The notes below the pieces were generated by a model, which saw only the letters and a program-made list of their open reading frames with translations, searched no databases and was not told the origin of the DNA. A stretch of DNA of 64,000 bases. Origin: Algoriphagus sp. A40. Its GTDB lineage: Bacteria > Bacteroidota > Bacteroidia > Cytophagales > Cyclobacteriaceae. Where the stretch lies: positions 124,001-188,000 of the forward strand of contig NZ_MUNY01000053.1 of assembly GCF_002002735.1 (NCBI RefSeq), in the 5' to 3' direction. The position numbers were made by a program, and so were the translations under genes. Positions 36,881-45,280 of the stretch are shown one piece after another (the stretch's first letter is position 1; every line of letters starts with the position of its first letter).

Positions 36881-36951
36881 AATCAAATGGCCGAGAGGAT
36901 AGGCAATGGTCTGCAAAACCATGTACGGGGGTTCGAATCCCCCTTTGATTT
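36881..36951 (+). tRNA. tRNA-Cys (anticodon GCA)
   Basis: Cloverleaf read by eye: acceptor AATCAAA (36881-36887) with TTTGATT (36944-36950); U8; D-stem GCC/GGC; anticodon stem ATGGT/ACCAT with loop CTGCAAA and anticodon GCA at 36913-36915; variable GTAC; T-stem GGGGG/CCCCC with loop TTCGAAT; discriminator T (36951), the base that marks tRNA-Cys. CCA is not encoded. The acceptor stem is odd: it begins with A1-U72 and has only one G-C pair. A run of T directly after it could terminate transcription. Confidence 0.93.
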
Positions 36952-37003
36952 TTTTTGAATTAGCCCAAAAGCTTGGAAGTTTTCTTGAGGAAGTCTTTAC
37001 GGG

Positions 37004-38140
37004 TCATAACAGTAGTTTTAGTGTGATCCCGATAAGGGCAGCCGCTGCGATAATGAGCGGCTCTTGAAGTTTTTTGAACTTGAACAATATCGCGATGGTG
37101 GTCAAGGCAATAAGTATAGTCGGTAAATCGGTTAAAGTTCTTTTACCCAACACCAAAACAGCCCCAGCAATTGCACCGATGGCAGCGGCAGTTACGCCGT
37201 CGACAAAAGCTTTGATCGCAGGATTTTTTCCATATTTCTTAAAATAAGGTGCCGGAATGACGGTAAAAAGGTAACAGGGAAGAAAAGTGGCCAAGGCAGC
37301 GACACAGGCTCCAGGAACACCTGCCACCAGATAACCGATAAATCCGACCGTAATCACAACCGGGCCTGGTGTAATCATCGCAACTGCCACGGCATCCAAA
37401 AACTGCTGTTCATTCAGCCATTCATATTCCTTCACTACCCCACCGTATAGAAATGGAACGATGGCAAGCCCACTACCAAACACAAAGGCTCCGGCTTTTG
37501 TAAAAAACCACGCGATCTCCCAAAGTTTGGATTCTGTCGCGATCGGCTGAAGTTGGACAAGCATTATGGGAAACATTACGTTTGCCCCTGAACTCAACCA
37601 TTTTGGCGGAGCTTTGGCAAACCATACAGCCACTCCTGCCAACAGGATTACCCACAAAATTTCTTCTTCAGTTATAAATGTGGTTACGGCCAATACGATA
37701 AATATCACCCACAAAAGTCTGTCATTGCCAATGCTCTTAAGGGTCAGTTTGTAGCTACTGATTGAGATGATACCGATTACCGCAGCACCAACTCCGTAAA
37801 ACACAGCCTGCATCCAGGGCAATCCTTCATAGCCTACATAGGCATACCCGATGCCCAACACCATGGCGAAGGAAGGAAGCACAAATGCGAGTCCCACAAG
37901 TGTTGCGCCCAATAGACGGTAATGAACGAACCCCAGATAAATGGAAAGCTGTGCCGCAAGTGGCCCGGGCGCAAGTTGAGAAAGCGCGAGTCCCTCTTTA
38001 TAGTCATCTTCACTGATCCACTTTTTTGTTACAACCAAGTCTCGGTGCATGTATCCGACTAAGGCCACTGGCCCACCGAACCCCCACGTGCCCAGTTTTA
38101 AAAAGTAAATGATTAAATCTTTTAATGAGTAAGCAGGCAT
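37004..38140 (-). CDS. chrA: Chromate transporter ChrA (two-domain)
   Basis: 378 residues, inner membrane. It has the two homologous halves of long-chain ChrA: LGTWGFGGPVALVGYMHRDLV with LSQLAPGPLAAQLSIYLGF in the first (about 16-70) and GAFVFGSGLAIVPFLYGGVV with VAMITPGPVVITVGFIGY in the second (about 220-275). The family exports chromate driven by the proton gradient. The gene begins 5 bp after the small ChrB-domain gene, so the two form an operon, probably with the ChrB-AraC fusion further upstream. Confidence 0.93.
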   Translation of the reverse strand: MPAYSLKDLIIYFLKLGTWGFGGPVALVGYMHRDLVVTKKWISEDDYKEGLALSQLAPGPLAAQLSIYLGFVHYRLLGATLVGLAFVLPSFAMVLGIGYAYVGYEGLPWMQAVFYGVGAAVIGIISISSYKLTLKSIGNDRLLWVIFIVLAVTTFITEEEILWVILLAGVAVWFAKAPPKWLSSGANVMFPIMLVQLQPIATESKLWEIAWFFTKAGAFVFGSGLAIVPFLYGGVVKEYEWLNEQQFLDAVAVAMITPGPVVITVGFIGYLVAGVPGACVAALATFLPCYLFTVIPAPYFKKYGKNPAIKAFVDGVTAAAIGAIAGAVLVLGKRTLTDLPTILIALTTIAILFKFKKLQEPLIIAAAALIGITLKLLL

Positions 38141-38145
38141 GCGTT

Positions 38146-38598
38146 TCAGATTTTAGGTGACCAGGTGTGTTTTTCATTGTGAACATATTTTGCCCAACTA
38201 TAGAGGGCATCGTAGATTTTCATCCCGATGGAAAGTTGTAAATGATCGTCTTTTATGTTGTAGGAAAGACCTGCGGAAATCGCCCAAAGTCCTGCTGCCT
38301 GTGGCGAAAGTTCAAAGCGGTCCGTATCAGCACCGCGAACGATCAATGCAATCTGACCGATGGCAGGATCGGTCAGATTATGTCGTTTAATGATGTAATC
38401 AAAGGTGCAGAAATCGCCTTCGTGGGAATATTCGGCTCCAAGAATGTCATAGGGAATGGCATTCAGCTCCTCGGCTTTTTCAAAGACCTGATCTTTGGGA
38501 ACATAGATGAATTCAGCTTCTGTGTCTACAAAATTCTTGATCAGCCAGGGACAAGCGATGCGATCAATTTTGGGGCGTTCTCGAGTTATCCATTTCAT
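38146..38598 (-). CDS. Stand-alone ChrB domain (chromate resistance) protein
   Basis: 150 residues from ATG 38598 (TTG 38607 would add three). The whole protein is a chromate-resistance ChrB C-terminal-type domain: WITRERPKIDRIACPWLIKNFVD, EFIYVPKDQV, CTFDYIIKRH, LIVRGADTD, GLWAISAGLS and YDALYSWAKY. By eye it agrees at roughly two thirds of positions with the N-terminal half of the protein encoded at 38679-39515, so the pair arose by duplication. No DNA-binding domain. Five bp upstream of chrA. Confidence 0.9.
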   Translation of the reverse strand: MKWITRERPKIDRIACPWLIKNFVDTEAEFIYVPKDQVFEKAEELNAIPYDILGAEYSHEGDFCTFDYIIKRHNLTDPAIGQIALIVRGADTDRFELSPQAAGLWAISAGLSYNIKDDHLQLSIGMKIYDALYSWAKYVHNEKHTWSPKI

Positions 38599-38678
38599 AG
38601 TCTGCAAGATTTAACCGTACAAGGCTACAAATAGAAATAATGAAGAAATAGAACAGAATTTACCGGCTTGTATCCATT

Positions 38679-39515
38679 TTACTTTTTGGATAATCTTTTT
38701 CTAAATTCCGAAGGATTCATACCTGTATTTTTTTTGAAAATCCGGTTGAAGTGGCTCTGATCTGAGAATCCAGTGAGGTATGCGATTTCTGAAAGTGTAT
38801 GTTTTGGATCATCCAGCAGGACGATCGCTTTTTCTATCCGAAGTTTGCGGATGTAGTCACCAAAAGATAAATCATCAAAGTACTTGGAAAACTCCCGCGA
38901 CAAATAACTGGGATGGACATTTAAACTTTCTGAAAGTTCCTTTAAACTCAAGGAGAGATTGGTGTCAATCTGGTCCTGAATAATTTCCTTCAGCTCTTTC
39001 GCCCATTCGGGAACTTTGCCGGATTTGTGTTTAAGAAATTTCTTGTACACATCCAGCAATAGATTTTCAATGTGGTTTTGGGTGTGTTTCACATGCTGCA
39101 GGTGCTTGGCCCAGCTGTACAGCGCATCATAGATGACCATCCCTTTTTCAAGAAGTGCTTGATCATCTATCACATTGTGTGACAAACCTGCGGAAATGGC
39201 CCAAAGTCCCGAAGACTGACTGGCAAGATCATGACGATCGGTATCTGCACCGCGTACAATGACTGCCATCACTTTCAATGCAGGATCGTTCATCTTATGT
39301 TTTTTGATAATGTAGTCGAAAGTGCATTCATCGCCATAGTGCGTGTACTCCACTTCAGGCAGGTCAAAAGGAATGGCTTCAAGCTCCTTTGATTTTGGAA
39401 TCACCTCCTCAAATGGAACATAGATGAATTCTGCTTCCGGGTCTACAAATCGTTTGATCAGCCAAGGGCAAGCTACTCGGTCAATTTTTGGTTTTTCTCG
39501 GGTAATCCACTTCAT
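38679..39515 (-). CDS. ChrB domain fused to an AraC-type DNA-binding domain
   Basis: 278 residues. Residues 1-145 are a ChrB domain (starting MKWITREKPKIDRVACPWLI, with the same landmarks as the stand-alone paralogue). Residues about 180-278 are an AraC/XylS double helix-turn-helix: LSLKELSESLNVHPSYLSREFSKYF then TLSEIAYLTGFSDQSHFNRIFKKNTGMNPSEFRK. The fusion suggests a regulator in which the ChrB part senses chromate (or a sulfur oxyanion) and the AraC part controls chrB-chrA downstream, perhaps also the divergent TonB receptor. The frame is continuous, with a real fusion and not a junction artefact visible. Confidence 0.9.
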   Translation of the reverse strand: MKWITREKPKIDRVACPWLIKRFVDPEAEFIYVPFEEVIPKSKELEAIPFDLPEVEYTHYGDECTFDYIIKKHKMNDPALKVMAVIVRGADTDRHDLASQSSGLWAISAGLSHNVIDDQALLEKGMVIYDALYSWAKHLQHVKHTQNHIENLLLDVYKKFLKHKSGKVPEWAKELKEIIQDQIDTNLSLSLKELSESLNVHPSYLSREFSKYFDDLSFGDYIRKLRIEKAIVLLDDPKHTLSEIAYLTGFSDQSHFNRIFKKNTGMNPSEFRKRLSKK

Positions 39516-39594
39516 TATCCTTCCTAGAATCTCATTACTTAAGAGTTAATCAACTTCAATCTTAAAATTCTAAAAAAAATAATTCAAAAAATCT

Positions 39595-39623
39595 TTGTGG
39601 TAAATAAAACAAATATATATTTG
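39595..39623 (+). promoter_or_regulatory. Promoter of the TonB receptor gene
   Basis: TTG (39595-39597), 18-bp spacer, TATATTTG (39616-39623): an exact match to the Bacteroidota TTG/TAnnTTTG promoter. The -7 element is part of the palindrome CAAATATATATTTG (39610-39623), so the same element reads as TATATTTG on the other strand toward the ChrB-AraC gene. Transcription should begin near 39629, just before operator D. Confidence 0.6.
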
Positions 39624-39632
39624 CCGATAATT

Positions 39633-39649
39633 CCTATCAGTCTGATAGG
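39633..39649 (+). promoter_or_regulatory. Operator candidate D, at the start of the TonB receptor transcript
   Basis: CCTATCAGTCTGATAGG, a perfect 7-bp inverted repeat with a 3-bp centre. It begins about 4 bp downstream of the predicted transcription start, the classic place for a repressor to block transcription. With its flanks (ATT before, TTTAT after) it is the closest match to site E. Confidence 0.6.
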
Positions 39650-39697
39650 GTTTATGGATTTAATACGGTATTCCAATTCAAACCTATTTCTGAACTT

Positions 39698-42244
39698 ATG
39701 AAAAAAACATTACTCCTTGTTTTAGCCAGTTTCACCCTGTGGAACTTCGCAGAAGCACAGACTGACATTAAAGGGAAGGTCAATGATGCTACTGGACAAC
39801 CACTGATCGGTTCAACTGTTGTAATCAAAGGCACCAATACTTTTGCATTAACCGATGAGAATGGCGAATTCTCACTTCAATCTCCTTCTGCCTATCCGGT
39901 AAGGCTTCAAGTCAATTTTGTAGGTTTCAAAGAATACCTGATTGATCTCAATTCCAGTCCTTCGGAAGTCCTTATTGTTCAACTGGAAGAAGACCTTGAA
40001 CTCGCGGAGGTACTAATAACAGCACGCAGAAGAACCGAAGAAGTCCAAAAAGTACCTATTCCCATCTCCGTGGTCGGTGGACCAAAAATCGAAGAATCGG
40101 GTTCATTCAACGTCAATCGGGTAAAAGAGCTTGTACCGACCGTCCAGCTATATTCCTCCAACCCTAGAAACACTACGCTAAACATCCGGGGTCTTGGGTC
40201 AACTTTTGGTCTGACTAATGATGGGATCGATCCCGGGGTCGGCTTCTATGTGGATGGGGTTTATTTCGCAAGACCAGCAGCAACTGCTTTGGACTTTATC
40301 GATATCGAACAGATTGAGGTTTTACGAGGCCCTCAGGGGACGCTATTTGGAAAAAACACAACTGCCGGAGCATTCAACATTTCCACCCGACTTCCAAGCT
40401 TTACTCCCGGAGGTTCGGTCGAACTGAGTTATGGCAATTATGGATTTATTCAGGCAAAAACTTCCATTACGGGACCACTTACCAAAAACTTGGCAGCAAG
40501 AGTTTCATTTTCGGGTACACAACGCAATGGTTTGATTGAAAACATTGTCACAGGAAAACAAATCAATGATATCAACAACTTGGGATTTCGAGGACAATTG
40601 CTCTTCAACCCTTCCAGCAAGGTGGAAATCATTCTTGCCGGGGATGCAAGTTCGCAACGTCCGGATGGATATGCCCAGGTAGTGGCAGGGGTAGTCGAGA
40701 CCAAACGTGCTCCCTACCGTCGTTTTGAGCAAATCATAGCCGACTTAAACTACGACTTGCCTAGCAGAAACGCCTTTGATAGAATTGTAGACCACGATAC
40801 ACCGTGGAAATCAAACAATGATTTGGGAGGAATTTCATTAAATGCTGATATCCAGCTGGGAGAAGGAACATTGACCGCAACCACAGCTTGGAGATATTGG
40901 AACTGGGGCCCTTCTAATGATCGGGATTTCACGGGCTTGCCGGTCCTATCACTTTCTCAGGCAACTTCCAAGCATGAGCAGTTTTCTCAGGAAATCCGAT
41001 ATGCAGGAGATTTTTCCAAGAAACTGAGCGGAGTATTTGGGGTATTTTACCTCAGTCAAAATCTGAATACCGATCCTGTTCATATTGAAGAATCAGGAGC
41101 TGCACAGTGGAGATTTTCCCAAAGTACCACTAGCCCGCTATGGGCAACGCCAGGCCTACTTGACGGGTATGGGATCAAAACAACCTCTACTTTGGAATCG
41201 GTCGGTGCTGCTGTTTTTGGACAATTGGATTGGGCAATCACGGAAAAACTCCATTTTCTTCCAGGAATCAGATTCAATTACGACAAAAAGGATGTCGATT
41301 ATGATCGGGTAACTTATGGAGGTCTCCAAACCACTGATCCTGCGCTTTTGGCTATCAAGCGTTCTGTTTATTCTGACCAGAGCTTTGTTGCCAATGTGGA
41401 AGATCAAAACTGGTCTGGTCAGGCTACCCTCGCTTATCAGTTTAATGACAAAATCAATGCATTTGGCACTTTTTCGACAAGCTATAAGCCGGTCGGGATC
41501 AACCTTGGAGGACTTCCGGCAGTAGCCGGACAGCCCCTTCTGGAATTGGCAGAGGTGAAACCCGAATATGTCAAACATTATGAATTGGGAATCAAGACTT
41601 CCCCAACCAAAGGGTCTTCTCTGAACCTAGTTTTCCACAACACCAATATTGAAGATTATCAAACCCTCGTTCAAACGGCAGAAGTCGGAGTTAATCGTGG
41701 ATACTTGGCCAATGCTGAGGAAGTCCGAGTGATCGGATTGGAAATAGATGGAAATATCCGGATTAGTCCTTCATTCGCCTTGAATGGCGCCTTAGCTTAT
41801 ACCGATGCCATTTATGTTTCCTTCACCAACGCACCGGTACCGTTGGAAGAAACCGGTGGTGAATCAGCTTTCAAGGACATTTCGGGCGGAAGACTTCCGG
41901 GTGTATCCAAATGGGCGGGATCTTTTGGCGGAGAATATTCCAAATCGGCTAAGTTTTTTGGAAAGTCCGGCAGCTTCTTCATTGGATCGGATGTTTTCTT
42001 TCGTTCAGAATTTTCCTCCAGCCCCTCTCCTTCCCAATTCCTGAATGTGGATGGCTATGCCTTGGTGAATGCCCGGGCAGGATACCGGGTCAGCAAAGGA
42101 TTTTCAGCCTTCATCTGGGCCAGAAATTTATTGAATAAAGATTATTACGAGCAACTTCTACCAGCGGCAGGAAATGCCGGACATTATGCTGCGGTGTTGG
42201 GTGATCCGGCTACCTATGGAGCCACCTTTAAGTATTCGTTCTAA
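39698..42244 (+). CDS. TonB-dependent receptor with carboxypeptidase-like N-terminal domain
   Basis: 848 residues. Signal peptide ending AEAQ, then a CarboxypepD-regulatory-like domain (about 24-105; IKGKVNDATGQPLIGSTVVIKGTN), a TonB-box-like EVLITARRRTEEVQKVP, a plug (NVNRVKELVPTVQLYS, IRGLGS, IEQIEVLRGPQGTLFGKNTTAGAFNI) and a 22-strand barrel ending in TFKYSF. Imports a nutrient across the outer membrane. No SusD partner is present, so it is not a glycan-type SusC. Operator D and the sulfur-linked neighbours suggest a sulfur compound, which is inference. Confidence 0.95.
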   Translation: MKKTLLLVLASFTLWNFAEAQTDIKGKVNDATGQPLIGSTVVIKGTNTFALTDENGEFSLQSPSAYPVRLQVNFVGFKEYLIDLNSSPSEVLIVQLEEDLELAEVLITARRRTEEVQKVPIPISVVGGPKIEESGSFNVNRVKELVPTVQLYSSNPRNTTLNIRGLGSTFGLTNDGIDPGVGFYVDGVYFARPAATALDFIDIEQIEVLRGPQGTLFGKNTTAGAFNISTRLPSFTPGGSVELSYGNYGFIQAKTSITGPLTKNLAARVSFSGTQRNGLIENIVTGKQINDINNLGFRGQLLFNPSSKVEIILAGDASSQRPDGYAQVVAGVVETKRAPYRRFEQIIADLNYDLPSRNAFDRIVDHDTPWKSNNDLGGISLNADIQLGEGTLTATTAWRYWNWGPSNDRDFTGLPVLSLSQATSKHEQFSQEIRYAGDFSKKLSGVFGVFYLSQNLNTDPVHIEESGAAQWRFSQSTTSPLWATPGLLDGYGIKTTSTLESVGAAVFGQLDWAITEKLHFLPGIRFNYDKKDVDYDRVTYGGLQTTDPALLAIKRSVYSDQSFVANVEDQNWSGQATLAYQFNDKINAFGTFSTSYKPVGINLGGLPAVAGQPLLELAEVKPEYVKHYELGIKTSPTKGSSLNLVFHNTNIEDYQTLVQTAEVGVNRGYLANAEEVRVIGLEIDGNIRISPSFALNGALAYTDAIYVSFTNAPVPLEETGGESAFKDISGGRLPGVSKWAGSFGGEYSKSAKFFGKSGSFFIGSDVFFRSEFSSSPSPSQFLNVDGYALVNARAGYRVSKGFSAFIWARNLLNKDYYEQLLPAAGNAGHYAAVLGDPATYGATFKYSF

Positions 42245-42274
42245 ATTCGAGTTTGGGTTTATTGTTAAAGGGAA

Positions 42275-42304
42275 AGACCGGGCGAATTGTCCGGTTTTTT
42301 TTTA
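42275..42304 (+). terminator. Terminator of the TonB receptor gene
   Basis: ACCGG (42277-42281) pairs with CCGGT (42291-42295) around a 9-nt loop, followed by eight or more T, 30 bp after the stop. Confidence 0.75.
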
Positions 42305-42332
42305 TAATCCCAGTTTGGAATAAAGATATTTA

Positions 42333-43637
42333 TCAAAAAATGCTTTTCCCTGAAAGGATTGAAGGCCTATAGGAAACCATCAGGTAGCTCCAAATCGGCG
42401 TTTCTTGCGTATTTTCAATTTTATTGAGCAACACCATTGACTCAGTTGGAATCAAAATACTTAACCCAAAATTGACTTCCCACTTTGCCGCAGGACGATA
42501 ATTTAAAGAAAGGTCAAACTCATTGCCAAGGTATTTTTCTACGGTGTTTTTGGAATCATTCAGCATCGGATATTGATTGTAAAAAATATTCCAATCTGCC
42601 CTAATTCCCAACTTGGAATTGATTCTATGAAGGACAAAAATGTATGGATTGACCAATCCACTCGAATTTACATCTCCAGGAAATCTGGTAAAGAAATTCA
42701 TATTTCCCATGAATTTCCACGCCACACCATATAGCGGCACAAAGGATTTGAACGTGTTCTCCGATTTAGCCAAGTCATTTCCACTGAGAATTTCAGATCC
42801 AAGCCGTAAAGTGGTGTTTTGGACTTGCACTCTCAACTCAGGTTGCAGATAATAGGCATGGATTGGTTGTCCCGAAACCGTTTTGCCTGCCTGATAAAAT
42901 CCATTTAGGGTCAGGTAAAATTTTCCTTTCAGGTATTCAATTCTACCCCCGGTAGTGTATCTCCCATTTTGACCCTTTTCAGAGTTCTCAAAAGTATCCA
43001 GCGCAAGTACAGTAGTGAGAGTTACCTGATTACTTAATTTGGCTTTCAAATGGTGCAAAACAAGGTTGACATACCGATGTGAGGCCACCGGAGAATACAT
43101 CGGATCATAGCGACTGGAGTAAGTCCTGGTAAACATCCAGGAAAAATCTGTTACAACATTTTTAGTGGAATAAAACAATCTGATCCCCTCATGTGATCTG
43201 CTTTGCTGGGCCCATGGTGCATCCGAAAAGATCCTTCCATTGTCCAAAAGCAATCTTTGCCTTCCTAAGCGTACCGAGAACTTTCCAAACTTAGGTTGGA
43301 GGTAAAGTTCAAAAAAATTCACATTGGCTACAGAGGAAGGCTCCCCGGATTTATTCCAAAGATGGATCTCCTGAAAAGCAGCGACCAAATCAAAAACCTT
43401 TGAGCGATAGCCTAATGTAAGGCGGTTTCGCTGACTTATAAAAAATTCCGGAGTTATGGAATCAGCGGCTGTAAGTTGGAAATGGTTGCGAAACTCACCT
43501 CTGGGCCGGATTTCAAAATCCAGATTAAGCTGGTTTTTCACCGAATCTGCCTGCTGGGAAAATGAGTCTCCAAAAGAAGCCAAAAAAATTGCAACGGCTC
43601 CAATTCCCCCTTTAGTTACCTTTCCACATCGAAACAT
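42333..43637 (-). CDS. Alginate-export-type outer-membrane porin
   Basis: 434 residues with a signal peptide (hydrophobic GAVAIFLASFGDSFSQ). The body is a beta-barrel of the alginate_exp/porin type: LDFEIRPRGEFRNHF, FFISQRNRLTLGYRSKVFDL, KFSVRLGRQRLLLDNGRIFSD and SRSHEGIRLFYS are the typical strands. Despite the family name it probably acts as a diffusion channel for small solutes. Convergent with the TonB receptor and 51 bp downstream of the TSUP permease gene on the same strand, so permease and porin are probably co-transcribed under operator E. Confidence 0.82.
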   Translation of the reverse strand: MFRCGKVTKGGIGAVAIFLASFGDSFSQQADSVKNQLNLDFEIRPRGEFRNHFQLTAADSITPEFFISQRNRLTLGYRSKVFDLVAAFQEIHLWNKSGEPSSVANVNFFELYLQPKFGKFSVRLGRQRLLLDNGRIFSDAPWAQQSRSHEGIRLFYSTKNVVTDFSWMFTRTYSSRYDPMYSPVASHRYVNLVLHHLKAKLSNQVTLTTVLALDTFENSEKGQNGRYTTGGRIEYLKGKFYLTLNGFYQAGKTVSGQPIHAYYLQPELRVQVQNTTLRLGSEILSGNDLAKSENTFKSFVPLYGVAWKFMGNMNFFTRFPGDVNSSGLVNPYIFVLHRINSKLGIRADWNIFYNQYPMLNDSKNTVEKYLGNEFDLSLNYRPAAKWEVNFGLSILIPTESMVLLNKIENTQETPIWSYLMVSYRPSILSGKSIF

Positions 43638-43688
43638 TCCAAGGGGTGAAATTTTTGAAGGTGTTTGGAATTCAGTTAAATCCTAAAA

Positions 43689-44561
43689 TTAGATCGATAA
43701 ATAAAAAGTCCTTATACTCAGAAAAATGATCAGGACTCCTACTGCCACCATCAGGTATTTGGGTTTAATCAACTTGCAGATGTAAGCTGCAAATGGTGCT
43801 GCGACAATACCCCCCAAAATCAAACCCAACACAGGCGCAAGGCTTAATTCCTTGACAAAAAACAAGAAAGTTGATGCACTGGCCAAGGAAACGAAGAATT
43901 CTACAAAATTCCCTGTGCCGATGGCATAACGGGCGATTTTCCCTTTGCTAAGCAAGGTGCTGTTTACGATGGGGCCCCAGCCGCCGCCGCCCACAGCATC
44001 TGCAAATCCGCCGGAGGTCGCCAATATGGGAAGACTTCTGCTTTCCCGGTTGAATTTTACAGGATGATGGCTCTTTCGTGATTTCCTTAGGATGACAACT
44101 CCCATGATAAGCAGGTATAGTGCGATGATTGGTTTGATCATGTTTCCATCCACATTAGACAGGAAAAAGGCACCAATTATGGATCCAAGCACTCCTGGGA
44201 TCAACAGTTTTTTGGCAAGCTTCCAGTCCACATTTCCAAGTTTCCAGTGGGAAATCCCTGATGCCAAGCTGGTGAACACTTGTGCAAAATGAACCCACGC
44301 AGATGCAGATGCAGGCGGGATGCCTATACCCAAAAGAATAGAATTGCTACTCACTCCATAAGCCATTCCCAATGCCCCATCGATACTCTGTGCAATGAAT
44401 CCCACCAACAAAAACCAAAGAAACATCTCCATGTCCAACTCCCAACTTTTGACGGATTCGGTCAATGTCTGAGTGATCAATAAGGCAAAGATCACAGCGG
44501 AAAACGCAAAAAACATGGACCAAAATGGCTCGGTTCTAAGTCGTAGGATAAGTTTTTCCAT
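43689..44561 (-). CDS. TSUP-family (TauE/SafE) sulfite/sulfonate permease
   Basis: 290 residues from ATG 44561; the frame opens 16 residues upstream but that part is poor. Eight or so membrane segments; the family repeats are visible as FIAQSIDGALGMAYGVSSNSILLGIG and LPILATSGGFADAVGGGGWGPIVNSTLL. TSUP proteins carry sulfite, thiosulfate, sulfoacetate or related anions across the inner membrane. Operator E is 60 bp upstream. With the porin directly downstream it forms an outer-plus-inner membrane pair for one sulfur anion (inference). Confidence 0.9.
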   Translation of the reverse strand: MEKLILRLRTEPFWSMFFAFSAVIFALLITQTLTESVKSWELDMEMFLWFLLVGFIAQSIDGALGMAYGVSSNSILLGIGIPPASASAWVHFAQVFTSLASGISHWKLGNVDWKLAKKLLIPGVLGSIIGAFFLSNVDGNMIKPIIALYLLIMGVVILRKSRKSHHPVKFNRESRSLPILATSGGFADAVGGGGWGPIVNSTLLSKGKIARYAIGTGNFVEFFVSLASASTFLFFVKELSLAPVLGLILGGIVAAPFAAYICKLIKPKYLMVAVGVLIIFLSIRTFYLSI

Positions 44562-44620
44562 GAAAAGCTTCAAGGTTTGATAGGTTAAGAATCTCAAAAT
44601 TAATAACAAAAATTATCATT

Positions 44621-44637
44621 CCTATCATTTTTATAGG
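44621..44637 (-). promoter_or_regulatory. Operator candidate E, upstream of the TSUP permease gene
   Basis: CCTATCATTTTTATAGG, a 7-bp inverted repeat with one mismatch and a 3-bp centre. ATTCCTATCA and ATAGG(A/G)TTTAT flanks are shared with site D. A TAATTTTG -7 element (minus strand, 44595-44602) lies downstream, so the site would overlap the -33 region. Confidence 0.55.
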
Positions 44638-44690
44638 ATTTATAGGTTTAAAAATTGAAAATCGGTGGTGGGAGAAAAGTTGAATTGGAC

Positions 44691-44718
44691 AAAAAAAAGC
44701 TGCAGAAAATCTACAGCT
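44691..44718 (-). terminator. Terminator-like hairpin in a gene-free region
   Basis: On the minus strand AGCTGTAG pairs with CTGCAGCT (one mismatch) around ATTTT, followed by eight T. No intact minus-strand gene ends here; the nearest is the NtrC-type gene, 600 bp away. It is therefore the likely end of an unrecognised or decayed transcript covering 44.7-45.3 kb. Confidence 0.55.
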
Positions 44719-44899
44719 CTTAAAAAAAATTATCACCCTTTACCTTAATACTTTGAAAACATGGTAAAAATCAAATGCCTAATTTCTAATTCACCAAGAG
44801 TATTTCTAAACGGATCTCCATTAAAAAAGGATTTCTCTTTTGTCCTTTTCAACGCAATATTTTGATTGAATTAGCCCCCACTGTCGCAATCATTGAGAT

Positions 44900-45156
44900 T
44901 CATTCTGAAGCCTTTTGAGAGATCTGCAAATCGGAAAAATTTCCTTTCAACCCAAAATAATCCGACTCCGCAAAATTCAGCCTGATCAAGTTCACTTTTG
45001 GTAAAATTCAATGGTCACTTCTGCCAATTGAACCAGATCCAAGTCCTCCATATCTGGTTTAGACTTCTGCATCTGGCAGGCATGCTCGCCCATTAAGCCT
45101 GGGCTTCGATCATTTTTGAAGAATTTATATTGGGAAGTTTCCAATTCCCATACCAG
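44900..45156 (-). pseudogene. Protein-like broken frame in the 44.6-45.3 kb gap
   Basis: From 45156 an open frame without ATG start reads LVWELETSQYKFFKNDRSPG then LMGEHACQMQKSKPD and MEDLDLVQLAEVTIEFYQK, stopping at TGA 44992-44994. In another frame it continues as PKVNLIRLNFAESDYFG and LKGNFSDLQISQKASE, stopping at 44900-44902. Both parts look like real protein, so a small gene with a frameshift and a lost start is the simplest reading. No family recognised. The rest of the gap (45160-45326 and 44720-44895) shows nothing apart from a TGGGGAA palindrome at 45281. Confidence 0.35.
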
Positions 45157-45280
45157 TCAAAAAAATTGAATTTTAAAAATCTATTTATCAAAAAGCTGGG
45201 ATTCTATTGAACTGAGGGGTGTTTTATATTTTCTAAAAGTTTGTATAGAAATTTGAAATTTCACTTTCGGGAAAAAATGT

